64,000 bases of DNA from Apophysomyces variabilis (Eukaryota; Mucoromycota; Mucoromycetes; Mucorales; Mucoraceae). Shown one piece after another: positions 12,161-22,500 of this stretch. The stretch is from positions 496,001-560,000 of the forward strand of contig MZZL01000398.1 of assembly GCA_002749535.1 (NCBI GenBank). The letters are read 5' to 3'. Below the pieces are notes generated by a model. It searched no databases and had not been told where the DNA came from. It saw only the letters and a program-made list of their open reading frames with translations. Made by a program: the position numbers and the translations under genes. How positions within the stretch are numbered: position 1 is the stretch's first letter; each line of letters opens with the position of its first letter.

Positions 12161-12768
12161 TACGTACACCTGTTGAATATCTTACATTGAAATGAGGACT
12201 TCATTTTTAGCAACATCTTATGTTAACGTAAACATATGCTAAAAGTCGCCACAAATCCATTTACTGCAGCCGCACGCGGCTGTAACGGAAGGAGCGAAGC
12301 GAGTGCAGAAGGACTAGTTTTGCATTTACTGTGTTTTTCCTATTTGTCTGCATGTTTCTATTTTTTATTTGCGGACTGGGATTCAAGTTCTTGTGGAATC
12401 CAAAAATGATTTTTGCGTGATTGGATGAAAATATTTGCGGTCAGACTACCCTTCTTTGGGTACAGTCGTGTCATTGCGTTCATTCCGTGGCAATCCAATC
12501 TTTTGCGATTGTCTAATAGATAAAATTTAAGATATAATAGAAGAAAAGGAGAACATAACTACATTCAGGGAAAATAAAAGTGGAATATAAGGCAACACAA
12601 TTGAGAAGAACCGGAATTGGGTACCATTGCCCAGACAGCTTCTGATGCCATAACTGACAGCAACGGATATGATAGCATCAATGACGTATAGAAACGAACG
12701 AAGAGGGTTTATTTCCTCTACAGATGTCCCATTCTGTTCAAGACCTTCTATCAGACTGAATCCATTTT
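12161..12768. other. intergenic with hairpin and a dispersed repeat fragment
   Basis: CAGCCGC-AC-GCGGCTG at 12267-12282 is a perfect 7-bp inverted repeat, followed by a GGAGCGAAGCGAGTG-type stretch. Bases about 12374-12425 (GGACTGGGATTCAAGTT... AATCCAAAAA) match the reverse complement of about 51978-52030 beside the DIRS element. No gene seen. Confidence 0.5.
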
Positions 12769-13104
12769 TTACTCTTGGGAAAATTGTTGTCTTATCTCTG
12801 AATTGTTGTCATCCATAAGACATCCATTCATTTTCTTATCCATGACTGTGATTTTTGGTTTCAGTGACCCGAGCAATATAAACGCGACGGGACAACACCG
12901 TTTTTGCTCCTTGGCTCTGTTCTCCGAAACATCCCCGGTATGTACTTCACATTGATTATATGTACAGAATGACTGATATCCCTCTTCTGTATCCTTTAGC
13001 CTGCATGACCTCTGTCCCGAACCACCTTGGTTGTGTGAGTAAGCTCCCTGCACTCCATTAGGTAAGTGAAAAAAGAAATTTTGTCTGTTTATGCACAGTG
13101 TCAT
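12769..13104 (-). CDS. hypothetical Cys-containing protein fragment
   Basis: An open 111-residue frame with a fairly polar, Cys-containing sequence (FCTYNQCEVHTGDV, EQKRCCPVAF). Its first 18 residues may be intronic, because an acceptor-like CAG occurs after AATGGAGTG. Not recognised. It adjoins a repeat and may be a transposon-derived fragment. Confidence 0.22.
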   Translation of the reverse strand: MTLCINRQNFFFHLPNGVQGAYSHNQGGSGQRSCRLKDTEEGYQSFCTYNQCEVHTGDVSENRAKEQKRCCPVAFILLGSLKPKITVMDKKMNGCLMDDNNSEIRQQFSQE

Positions 13105-13307
13105 TCATTATCTTCTGCTTCCAAGTCCTCGCCAGGTGTTGCATCGCTTCAAGCCCTCTGCAGTGCGTTACCTTCGACCGGCCACTCATGGAAGCCGTGC
13201 CTCTCTCTCGCCGCCCCCACCGATACAGGTGCGGGACCGGCCCCTGTCTTTGGGCAGGATTACCCTTCGGAGATAAGTAAAAAAAGATAAGATGTCAAGC
13301 TATTCTT

Positions 13308-13518
13308 CCATTTACTAACCATGAACATTCTTTTACGCTGCTCAAATGAATTTTGTGTCCACTGGAGGACCAAGTTGAGGTAAGTAAAATATATTTCCCG
13401 CATAATCCATTTAGTAATGACGCATATTTATATCCCTTTTAGCGCAAATTTGATCCTTGCATGGACGCAAAATTTATATAGAGTAGCGTAAAAAATTGTT
13501 CAATAAACAGTATTCTGT
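13308..13518 (+). repeat. foldback (MITE-like) element, copy B
   Basis: Two arms of about 48 nt are imperfect reverse complements: TTACGCTGCTCAAATGAATT... on the left, and ...GAGTAGCGTAA on the right, which mirrors TTACGCTACTC. The spacer begins GTAAGTAAAATATATTTC and ends CCCTTTTAG, so it reads like an intron of about 70 nt between the arms. Similarity to copies A and E extends left to about 13210. No target-site duplication could be assigned with confidence. Confidence 0.8.
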
Positions 13519-13735
13519 ACTTCGGAGACTTACCCTATGTTAAGCGAGTTTTGCGACAGGTAGAGCTTCCAGTTCGCATTAACGGGGCATGCACTTTAAT
13601 TGGTAAACTACGCTGAAAGACCATCCTCACAGCAACAACAAAAATCCCTACTGTACTTAAAATAACAGTCCATTTCTTTACTCTTGCCCACCGATGACCA
13701 TGTGGGTGTTGAACGGTTGGGCCCACCTATGTTTT

Positions 13736-14176
13736 ATGGACCTCGACGATGACGGCGTGTTTAAGCAGTTTCGAGGGCATGTCATTGATGACATAACGAA
13801 AGAAACGTCAGGCATCATCGGACAGCGTATAGATTACAAAGATCCTTGTCATAATGACTGTTTGGATGCGGATGTCTTTTACCGTGTCATTTGTAAAGAC
13901 TACCACGACAATGGTTGCGCCACACTACTTGCTCGCAGACGTGCATGTAATGATGCGGCGGGAATTTTCACCGATGCAAGCGATGATGAGCAGCACAATC
14001 ACGGTCAGACATTTGTTTTTGAGACCTGTCAATTCCTAGCTGGAGACAAAGCCAAAGCTCATTGTTCAAAGTATTTGCCAGGTTTGCCACAGGAAGGTAG
14101 TGAAGAGTGGGTAGTCTGTCTTGGGACAATAAGATTAGCAGTAAAGAAACGCCCGGTCCAAGAATTAGACAGTTAA
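13736..14176 (+). CDS. possible FLYWCH/WRKY-like zinc-finger protein
   Basis: The frame is open from 13694; I prefer the ATG at 13736 (MDLDDDGVFKQFRG), because the residues before it look noncoding. The order YRVICKDYHDNGCATLL...QHNHG gives Cys-x7-Cys then His-x-His, the spacing style of FLYWCH and FAR1/WRKY-type fingers in transposase-derived DNA-binding proteins. The C-terminal third is unrecognised. About 146 aa, single exon. It could be a host gene or a domesticated or decayed MULE-type fragment. The zinc-finger reading is an inference from residue spacing only. Confidence 0.4.
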   Translation: MDLDDDGVFKQFRGHVIDDITKETSGIIGQRIDYKDPCHNDCLDADVFYRVICKDYHDNGCATLLARRRACNDAAGIFTDASDDEQHNHGQTFVFETCQFLAGDKAKAHCSKYLPGLPQEGSEEWVVCLGTIRLAVKKRPVQELDS

Positions 14177-14428
14177 TACTTGCAACAGCTTTGCTTAGTC
14201 CATTATTTTTTCGCACAAAATACAATCTGTAATTCTTAATTGCTCTAGTTTTTCGTTATTCGATCCTTTAGCCAAAGCGATCAATACGTATCCTGTCTTT
14301 ACTCGCTATTGCACATTGATTGGTTATGGAAGTGATAAAAATGTCATGGCTGCCGTGATGGTTTTAAATCAAGGTCACACACAACCCGAAAGGGACATTT
14401 ACGCGTATTTCATCTAAGACAGGTCCAT

Positions 14429-14626
14429 GTGCCAATGGATCCTCGATCCTTACCAACAGAACGTGAACCAGCGACATTAGCATCAAAGCGAGTTCTGTAT
14501 TCAAGTTTGCACGCCGAGTTTGGCAAGCTCGATCAACAAGTGAAACGATTGCAGAAAAATCTACAAGAAACTTCAGAGCAAGTACCAGCATTCCGAAAGA
14601 TGAACGTTCTCCACACATCCATGTAA
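14429..14626 (+). CDS. HSK3: DASH complex subunit HSK3-like
   Basis: A 65-residue single-exon frame. HSK3 proteins are tiny coiled-coil subunits of the DASH/Dam1 ring that couples kinetochores to microtubules in fungi. The family pattern K-x-Y-x2-L ... L-x2-L-x3-L-x2-T ... Q ... R-x-M/L-x2-L-H-x-S is matched by KRVLYSSLHAEFGKLDQQ and PAFRKMNVLHTSM. The C-terminus stops right after the HxS motif, somewhat earlier than in yeast. Short length keeps confidence moderate; a chance coiled coil is the alternative. Confidence 0.6.
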   Translation: MPMDPRSLPTEREPATLASKRVLYSSLHAEFGKLDQQVKRLQKNLQETSEQVPAFRKMNVLHTSM

Positions 14627-15839
14627 ATTGTTATTCAAGCTTCTTTGGATTCTACTAAAAAAAAATGTGATGGACTGATTGCACTTGCATAGTTTCATGT
14701 CTTCAGCGAGAGTCTTTAGTAATCCTGAATCAACCATGCAAGAGGCATCTCTTCGTTGAAAATCCCAAAGCCCACCCCTATCATAATTTCTACTGTTTAG
14801 AAACAAAAGTTTCGAGTAAGGATGCTGTATATTATATCCATTCATCTGCTGATCCCTTCCTATTGTCAGACACAGAAAGTTACTATAGAATATATGCTCA
14901 GTATCATCAAAAGAAATAAACACTTTTGCATAATGAAGATGTGGCATGAACTGCTGACGGCGTTATCAACCACATTTCTATCTTTTCATGCTTTGTCTCT
15001 TGCGTAGTTATCAGAAATGAACAAAACTAGATGTAATTTTCCGTTTAATAAGACTGACCTATGTGGATCTGACTATTATTCCAAGTCCAAGCTAACGATT
15101 GATGTTCCTGAACGACATGAAATTCGAACGTGTGTTTTCGGATAACCATCGTTCAAATGAGTAACGCAGATCGCACCACGTATTGGTCTGTCACATTAAG
15201 GTGACAATTTGAAAGACAGCACGTTTCTGTAAAGTTAGGTCCAGACACGGAATTGCCATGTTAACGGAGATAGGAGATAGGACATGTGGGAGCTGTGCTA
15301 TCCTTAAATTCGGAACCTATGACGATACCATCAAAGATTCCATTATGCAAGGACACTGTGGGTCAATGCAAAGTGAAGCTGAGAGGTCTCCCATTTGATA
15401 ATCTATCAGTTCCTAAAGACGATCCGACATAGGGGACCCGCGTTCCCAGTTAAGCCATGATGTCATCTGGCTGTGCGTGCCAATCCATATCGATAAGACG
15501 AAGATACTATCAGGAACAACGTACCAAAGGAAGATGTGGCTGTACACTGAATGTACAATTCCAGCCATGGTCTATGATGCTATTTGGCTGAACGAATAGC
15601 ATTTGAACAAGTTTTCTTTTTTCCCCACAGGAAGATCTAACATTAGCAAAGAACTCCTCTTTTTTCCGATAGGTGCCTTGAACCCAGACGAAAAACGGTT
15701 ACACCTGAAGCTTTAGAGTATGTGGTCACACAGATTAGGCTATGCCTTATTTGGAAAGCCGACTGAGTTAGTGATCCAAGTTTATAACGACGCCGATTTC
15801 TCCCCCTGTTCTCTCATTTGTATTGACGCAAAAAGAAAA
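14627..15839. other. intergenic, no gene seen
   Basis: About 1.2 kb with only short scattered frames on both strands. The last 200 bp would contain the promoter of the phosphatase gene at 15840. No repeats shared with the rest of the window were noticed. Confidence 0.5.
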
Positions 15840-16969
15840 ATGACCAAGTCTGAAGTTCAAGTTCAAGTATTCACTGATTTCGATGGAACTCTATCTTTGG
15901 ATGGTACGTACCTTTATTCAATGTACAACAAGTTCAGGTCACTGATGTTATCGACAAGATACTGGGTTACTGCTCATTGACGACCATCGTTCAATGGGGC
16001 CCGAGCGCAGACGTGTGATTGAACATAAGATTATGGATGGATCCATGACCTACAAGTAAGATACGATCCAACCGCACAATAAAAAACTATTGGCTTTGTC
16101 CTAAACCCATAGTCTCTAGGGACGGTCTTCAGGAAATGTGGAACTCTGTGAAGATCAGCTGGGATGAAGCATGGGCAGAGTACTTGGATGGTAAGCCAAC
16201 AAGGAGTGAGATGAACTGAACATAATTCTAAACCTATCACAAGCTTGCCGTATCGACCCTGGCTTTCCCGATTTTAATGAATACTGCCGTGACCATGGCT
16301 TTCCCGTAACCATTATCAGCAGGTAAGGGATAACAGGAAAACCATTCCTGTGTCAATGGGATAGATCACATTTTCTGACTCATTTTCAGCGGTCTTCGTC
16401 CTTTGCTGACTAAGATTATGACTAATTTCCTTGGCGAGAAGGCTAAAGAGATTGATATTGTCTCGAATGACGGAGAAGTCCACGACCGCACATGGAAGAT
16501 TATTTGGAGAGATGACAGGTAAGACAAACAGGGAAAATGGTACCAGGAAAGGAAAATGTGAGCTCACCTTGAAACTGGATAGTGAATATGGCAACGACAA
16601 ATCACGAAGTAATCCTAAAAGCATACCATACCGTTACTCCAAAGATGTTAATCATGGTTGTTTCTTTCTTTCTTTCTTTCTTTTTTTTTTTTTTTAGCAC
16701 TGAAGCAAGCGCGTGAAGCTGCGTCGCCTGACACAATCTTTGTGTTCTGCGGAGATGGTGTCTCTGATATTTCGGCTGCCAGACACGCTGATGTCCTGTT
16801 TGCCCGCAAGGACCGTGACCTTGAAACCTATTGCCTTAGAGAAAAGATTCCATTTGTACCATTCGATACTTTTAAGGATGTGCATGAAGTTGTGCAAAAG
16901 TTGGTGGAAGGAAAGGCAAAGATAGAGAAAGACAACAGAACTGGCTTCTGTCAGGTTGTCGATATTTAA
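15840..16969 (+). CDS. PYP1: HAD-superfamily phosphatase, PYP1/YNL010W type
   Basis: Soluble small-molecule phosphatase; the yeast relative YNL010W/Pyp1 is described as a polyol phosphatase, and the substrate here is inferred. Exons 15840-15903, 15959-16055, 16120-16190, 16244-16322, 16390-16518, 16583-16608 and 16698-16969 total 738 nt, or 245 aa, close to the yeast length. HAD motif I is FTDFDGTLSLDDTG, with nucleophile Asp and general acid Asp. Motif II is VTIISSGLRP. The motif III/IV region is FVFCGDGVSDISAA. The sixth exon is only 26 nt but supplies the conserved EYGNDKS segment, and its splices are in phase on both sides (AG|T and A|CA). A pyrimidine tract of about 45 nt precedes the last exon. 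No neighbouring gene suggests a pathway. Confidence 0.88.
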
Positions 16970-16984
16970 CGAACATAGAAACAC

Positions 16985-17095
16985 TGTACATTGAATGTTA
17001 TTTTACGCTACTCTAAATAAAATTCCCGTCCAAGGAAGGTCAACTTTTGCGTTAAGAAAGATATGAATGCGTAAATCTGGCCTATTGCATTAGGG
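16985..17095 (-). repeat. diverged foldback element fragment, copy C
   Basis: ACGCTACTCTAAATAAAATT...CCGTCCAAGGAAGGTCAA followed by TTTTGCGTTAAGAAAGATATGAATGCG aligns with the arm and spacer of copies A and B. The opposite arm is not recognisable. It lies between the PYP1-like stop and the RPS18 start. Confidence 0.6.
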
Positions 17096-17243
17096 GGAGA
17101 TATTGTCAAATAGGGTGCAAAGAAAATGTTCAAATTGTGCGGGCCGCGTTTGTGACGCGTAGCTGTCATTGAAATTGAAATGGTGTGGGAAGGTATTCTG
17201 AGACGAGGTCCCCAAGGATAGTGATCCCTCCCTTTTTTGAAAA

Positions 17244-18029
17244 ATGGTGAGTTATCCATGCAGATCGAGTATAGTGTGGGTCAGACAAGGCGATGGAACG
17301 ATGTCTGAGAAATGGATGCGAGGATACCAACAAAAGATGTATCAACTGGCACATTGGAGATGGATGCAAGCAATTCGACGAGGACAACATAACGCTTCGA
17401 CCTTGCATTATACTCGTTTTGATTTTACAACTGAAAGCTTTCAAGCAATGGTTGGACACTAACCCTTGCTTTTGTTTTGCTTTTAGTCGCTCGTTGTTCC
17501 TGAGAGGAATCAGTTCCAGCACATTATCCGTCTGCTCAACACCAACGTTGACGGTAAGAACAAGATTACCATTGCCTTGACCTCTGTTAAGGGTGTTGGT
17601 CGTCGTTTCGCCAACATTGCCTGCAAGAAGGCCGATGTCGATCTCAACAAGAGGTAAGACGAAAATAAAAAAAAATGCGGAATTGCCATGCTTTAGAGAG
17701 TGACGATTTTGTACTAAAATAAAAACGCGAACAGAGCCGGTGAGTTGTCCAACGAAGAGTTGGAGCGCATTGTCACCATCCTTCAGAACCCCTCCCAGTA
17801 CAAGATCCCCAACTGGTTCCTTAACAGACAGAAGGACATCATTGATGGCAAGTACTCCCAGGTCATCTCCAACGGTCTTGACACCAAGATGCGTGAGGAT
17901 CTCGAACGCCTTAAGAAGATCCGTGCCCACCGTGGTCTCCGTCACTTCTGGGGTCTCCGTGTCCGTGGTCAACATACCAAGACTACTGGCCGTCGCGGTA
18001 GAACTGTTGGTGTCTCCAAGAAGAAATAG
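17244..18029 (+). CDS. RPS18: 40S ribosomal protein S18 (uS13)
   Basis: Component of the small-subunit head near the P site. Exon 1 is only the ATG at 17244-17246; exon 2 is 17487-17653 and exon 3 is 17735-18029, giving 154 aa. The protein shows [53 protein letters not shown] and [15 protein letters not shown], all diagnostic. Intron 1 (240 nt) is far longer than other introns here. A GTAAGT donor overlaps the stop: splicing 18029-18095 would replace TAG by TAA and leave the protein unchanged. High expression is expected but no regulatory site was identified. Confidence 0.97.
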
Positions 18030-18129
18030 TAAGTGTAACAATATCTTTTATATCCCTGTATTCCTTACTTATTCTTTTTTCTTCTTTTTTCCTAGAATAA
18101 CTATTCTGGAACAAACCACAGCAATAATA

Positions 18130-18744
18130 AAACGGTTGTCTTACGTGTTGTTATAAGAGATTTCTTTGTTTACTTGTTTGTTTTTATGGAAAGAAACGGA
18201 GATTCAGAAGTTAGGCGAAAGCGCAGTTTTACAATTTGATGTACCAGAATAAGAATGTTGCGATCAGTATGGATTTTTGTCACTTTAAAAGAGATATATA
18301 TCGAGAGAGAGAGAGAGCGTCTAACAATGCCATTATGGCGACTGTGAATGGTTTAGACCGGCATGATATGGTTTAGAGAGGCACACAGCCTGGAAAAGTG
18401 GAAAGCATAAAGAAAATTTTTTGCTTTTTTCATGTAGTTCTGTTTCTGGTTATTTAAAGGTGTCACCCCAAGTGGTTCGGATACAAAAAGCTATATTCAT
18501 TGCCAATAACTGCTAGTGATAAAAGGCTAAACAATACTCCAACACACCGTAAATCTTCCCGAAGGCAGGAATTGTATTCGTAAGCACGGTGTTTGAACGA
18601 GTGGCGCTGCCTTTGGTCATACCAGATCGAGTCGGCAATCCCATCTTGGCTGCATTAAATATCTCTCTGTCACAATATCCTACAGTTTTTGCACTAGCTC
18701 TCCTCGTCTTTCTCGCTTTTTCTCAATGACTGTCACAAAATATT
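18130..18744. other. intergenic, (GA)n microsatellite
   Basis: Downstream flank of RPS18. A GA dinucleotide run occurs near 18303-18318. No gene seen. Confidence 0.5.
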
Positions 18745-19023
18745 TTACCACTCCTCGCCTGTGGCCCTTGTAGCTACGTAAATTACCAAGCATTTCATCA
18801 CCAAAAATGTTAAGTGGGACTTTTTTCTCTTCATTGCTAACTTTGTCGGCCATTGCATTTCTTCAGTGTTTTGTTGCATTTCCGATAGTCTCTTCATGCA
18901 CTTGAAATAGGTTTCAACAATCGTCTCCATATCATCCTCTGACACAATTGTCTCTTCAAGCACTGAGAATAGGTTTTCGTACTCAGGCCATCCATTTCGT
19001 GACGGATATGTATAACTGCGTTG
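18745..19023 (-). CDS. exon-like frame, unrecognised
   Basis: The minus strand reads SYTYPSRNGWPEYENLF then an acidic, helical segment (EDDMETIVETYFKCMKRL, EEMQWPTKLAMKRKK) before an apparent donor GTAATT after CLV. Composition is protein-like, but no start codon or family is evident. It may be one exon of a decayed gene; it lies 500 bp upstream of the Fanzor relic. Confidence 0.25.
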   Translation of the reverse strand, partial: QRSYTYPSRNGWPEYENLFSVLEETIVSEDDMETIVETYFKCMKRLSEMQQNTEEMQWPTKLAMKRKKSHLTFLVMKCLVIYVATRATGEEW

Positions 19024-19520
19024 CTGCGATCAGTGCACATTTGAATACTTATTCCTTCATTAATCAAGATAACATGAACCTGTGAAATATGAATACCTTA
19101 ACACAAGCAATCACTCTACATACTGGACATGGAGATTTCGTTGACCACTGTTGTCATAAGAACGAAACAGACTCTAAGATAGACATAGCTACCTAAGTAA
19201 TTATATAATACATAAGGAGAACAATTACGAGCAGTGTAAATATTGTACGTTAAATGATCGACCCATCACATCCTTTTTGAGAATATTTAATAGCGGTTCA
19301 TCCAACAGTATTGATCATGGTCAGGGAGTGTCAGATGGTTTCCCTTTGTAACGGAAGAGATACCCACATCAATTTCTTACGCTGTTAATCATAATGATTC
19401 AGTCATTTATGACAAAGTTATTCTATCATATATGTTTGATCGTTTTCCTTCTTTTATTCCAATCTTCTTTTACACTTTTCTTCTTAAGCTTCTTCTTTTT
19501 TCCTTCCGAGTTTCAAGGGG
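19024..19520. other. left flank of the Fanzor relic
   Basis: AT-rich; pyrimidine-rich immediately before 19521. I looked for a terminal inverted repeat matching the right flank of the relic and found none. Confidence 0.45.
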
Positions 19521-22500
19521 ATGCCACCTAAAAAGCGCAAATCAACAATGGAAAGAACAGGTATGACGAGATGTATTTTACAAGGACGTCTTGTTAATGG
19601 CAATGGAAGACGTAAGAAAACAGAAGTGTCATCACACTGATGAAGACGATAACGGAGGTATCGCTTTTACTAACGATTCACTATTTTAAGATACTGTATT
19701 AGACACTCTTGCCAAAGTGGATCTTTCTCAAGTGTCAAAGAGTACCGTGAAGTGGCTGAAGACAGTCTGCGAACCAACTAGGGCTCCACCTGTCCGAAAG
19801 AAAAGAAAGAAGACCGATGAGGAGAAGGAGGCCGAGGCGAGGCGAAAAAAAGCGGCAAAAATCGAAGAATCCTATAAAGTCTATATAACCGATCCAACAA
19901 ATACTGCAAGACCTATAAAATTTCGTCGCCAAGGACAATGCGATCACATTCTCGCCGTTCAAGCAGCCTGTGTCCAAGCCATGTCGCAACCAAATCGGGA
20001 TGCCAAAGAACGATTAGGGGAGTCGCCTCTACAGTACACGAGAAAGATCAGTTTGGCTGCGGTGTGCAGCGAAAACATAGTGCTTAGAATAAGAGACTTA
20101 CAGACATCTATAAGATGTTAGTTCTCTTTTTGTTGTGCTGAACTCTTACGCATGAAATGTGGTTTAGCTTTGACACAAGAAACTGAGCTACTTTCTTCAC
20201 GCTTTGTCCTTTGGCGATTATCCAACAGCAAGCCTATTCTGCATCTGTGCTTTCAGCAGGACTTTTTCTATGCATGCGGACAAATGATTTTGGGAAGAAA
20301 CATCACCTCAAGGCAAATACTACAGCAACCAGAATTTCTCACACACTTACACACTGTCTACAAGGAATATGCGAAATTAAGGAAAGGCCAAGACGATAAA
20401 CCGTTAGTTGACATATCCAGTGATATAATGCACTGTTTGGCGTCTACATGTGCTCAAATGGCAGTCGCGGTTTCCAATCATGTAGTCGAAAATTATAGTC
20501 AACGTATGGAGAAGTATATCAAATACTGCCTCCAAATTGAGCTGGCAAGTAGAACACCTGTCAATGTTTTTAGGTTAACACACTTTGTGCAAACGCAGGA
20601 AAAGCTCAAGACAGATATTGCAACGGAAGATATAAAGAAACTGGCCAAGTTTGCCTATGACATTGGGGCAAAAGGACAACCGCATTATCCGTACTCAGTT
20701 GTGTCAAGGCACGAATTCAAGACCGCAATCAATACGGTCTTGCAGAATGTCAATATTTGTCCTGAAAATGTTCCTGTCACATCAACCGAGCTAGCGGCTA
20801 AACCTCATGTCTATATGCCGCCTCTGTACGAACCCTCGAGGACCTCGAGCCTTTAGGTGATACACCAGTCCGCAAACCGATGCCGATCCCTTCTCGAGGG
20901 TGGTTATTTCGCAAATTTTCAGAAAAATTAGAGAGTTTCAAGAATCTTTCAAGACGAAAAAAATCATTTTTGGTAGGGAGGACCCGAAAACCTATTTGTA
21001 GTCTAGCCAAAGATTTACCTAAGGTAACAAAACAAAAAGGAGGGAATTTATCATGTTAAAATGGGATATAGCTTGAAAAAGCAAACGACAACGGTGTCAC
21101 ATGTATAATTGTTTGCGCTAAGCAAACATCTCTTAACGCGCCAAACTTATTCGAGTAAGAGATACGATCAGTGTTTAAAGACGATATTTCCTCAGTAGAC
21201 TATGTTTATATACAGAAGCTTTTGGCAAAAACTGCTAGAAAATTGGTCAGAGGGGTTTTTATGCCAAAAATCCAAGGTTCCAGCGAACGTCTATTTACAA
21301 TCATGCCACGAACGGCAACTACCTGGCGATATATCCAAATAGATCACCAAACGTTAGCATCATTGGTTGGGAGTTAGCCAAAGAGCAAACAAAGACGAAA
21401 TGTTTTGGGAAGCGTTTGATTTCACAAAGACAAAAGAAATACGATCATTGGATGAAATGAAGAACTCAAACCAGAAAATGTTTCGGACACTCGCAACAGA
21501 CGGTTACATAGCGGCGTTTACGTTCTCCAGGAAAAGGCAGCATTTGACTGAAGATAAGAAGTCGGCAAAAACAATGAAGGACTTTCAGGAGGATCTGCAT
21601 GGCTTTGACTTGAAAGTCGTAGATCCTGGGATAACGGATGCGTATGTTGCCAGGAATTGTCATGAAAAATATGGCCATGAGATCATATCATCATCCACGA
21701 AAGAATTTTACCACCTCGCCCCATTACAACGCAAGCAAAGCAATCATAGACCGTATGAAAAACGAAAAGCCTAAGATTCAGCAAATCGAAAAAGATATGC
21801 CTAGCGCAAAGACGGCCAGTATATCTCAGTTCGATCGTTATGGTCGCTTTTTATTGTTGCACATGTCGACATTACACGAATACTACGACAGTAGGTATGC
21901 AAGCCTCCGTTTTTGGCGGTAAGCTTAAAATCGTCATTCTATGTGCATCATTAACTTTATGTACCTATCATTGAAGACATATTGGTCGCCAACAGGCTAG
22001 TGACGAGGTTGCGGAACGTTTAATATCCGGTGGCAGCAAATATCCTACAAAAAATACCAGAAATCAGAGAAGACATCGTAAGCAAAAGAAGAAACGCCAG
22101 AAACGACAAAACAAAACCAAGGCAAGAACTGTTAAGCGAACGGGAAATTTCGGACACTGAACCGAGGTAAGAGTTAAAATGTGAAAATAGATGCTTTGTC
22201 GCTGACATGGACAAGTCGTCGTCGTTTGGACTCTTCCTGGAAAATAGAAGTAGAACCAGTTGTCGAAGGCTGCCGAATACATTTGCGAGGTAAAAGTCAA
22301 CAGATAATTTAAAAGATTGACTATGATAATAGAAATAAATGGTCAAAGGCTACGCCGCATCTGACGAAAAGAAAGCCACTTTTTGCTTTTGAAAGTGCCA
22401 TTTTCAATAGCACCTTGAAAGGCACACGAGCAGGAATTTCCAACATCATTAGAAGAAAGATTAAAGAGAATGAAGCCAGAGGACGATGCAAGGTCGTAGA

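Noticed and set aside
17247..17486. snoRNA in the long first intron of RPS18
   Set aside because: Ribosomal protein introns often host snoRNAs, but I found no complete RUGAUGA/CUGA pair or convincing H/ACA box; only partial matches.
17166..18041. 291-codon minus-strand frame
   Set aside because: Antisense of RPS18, produced by biased codon use in a highly expressed gene.
20211..20399. Alternative frame AIIQQQAYSASVLSAGLFL in the Fanzor region
   Set aside because: It looks protein-like, but the other frame continues for 234 codons, splices in phase and carries the family block FQQDFFYACGQMILGR.
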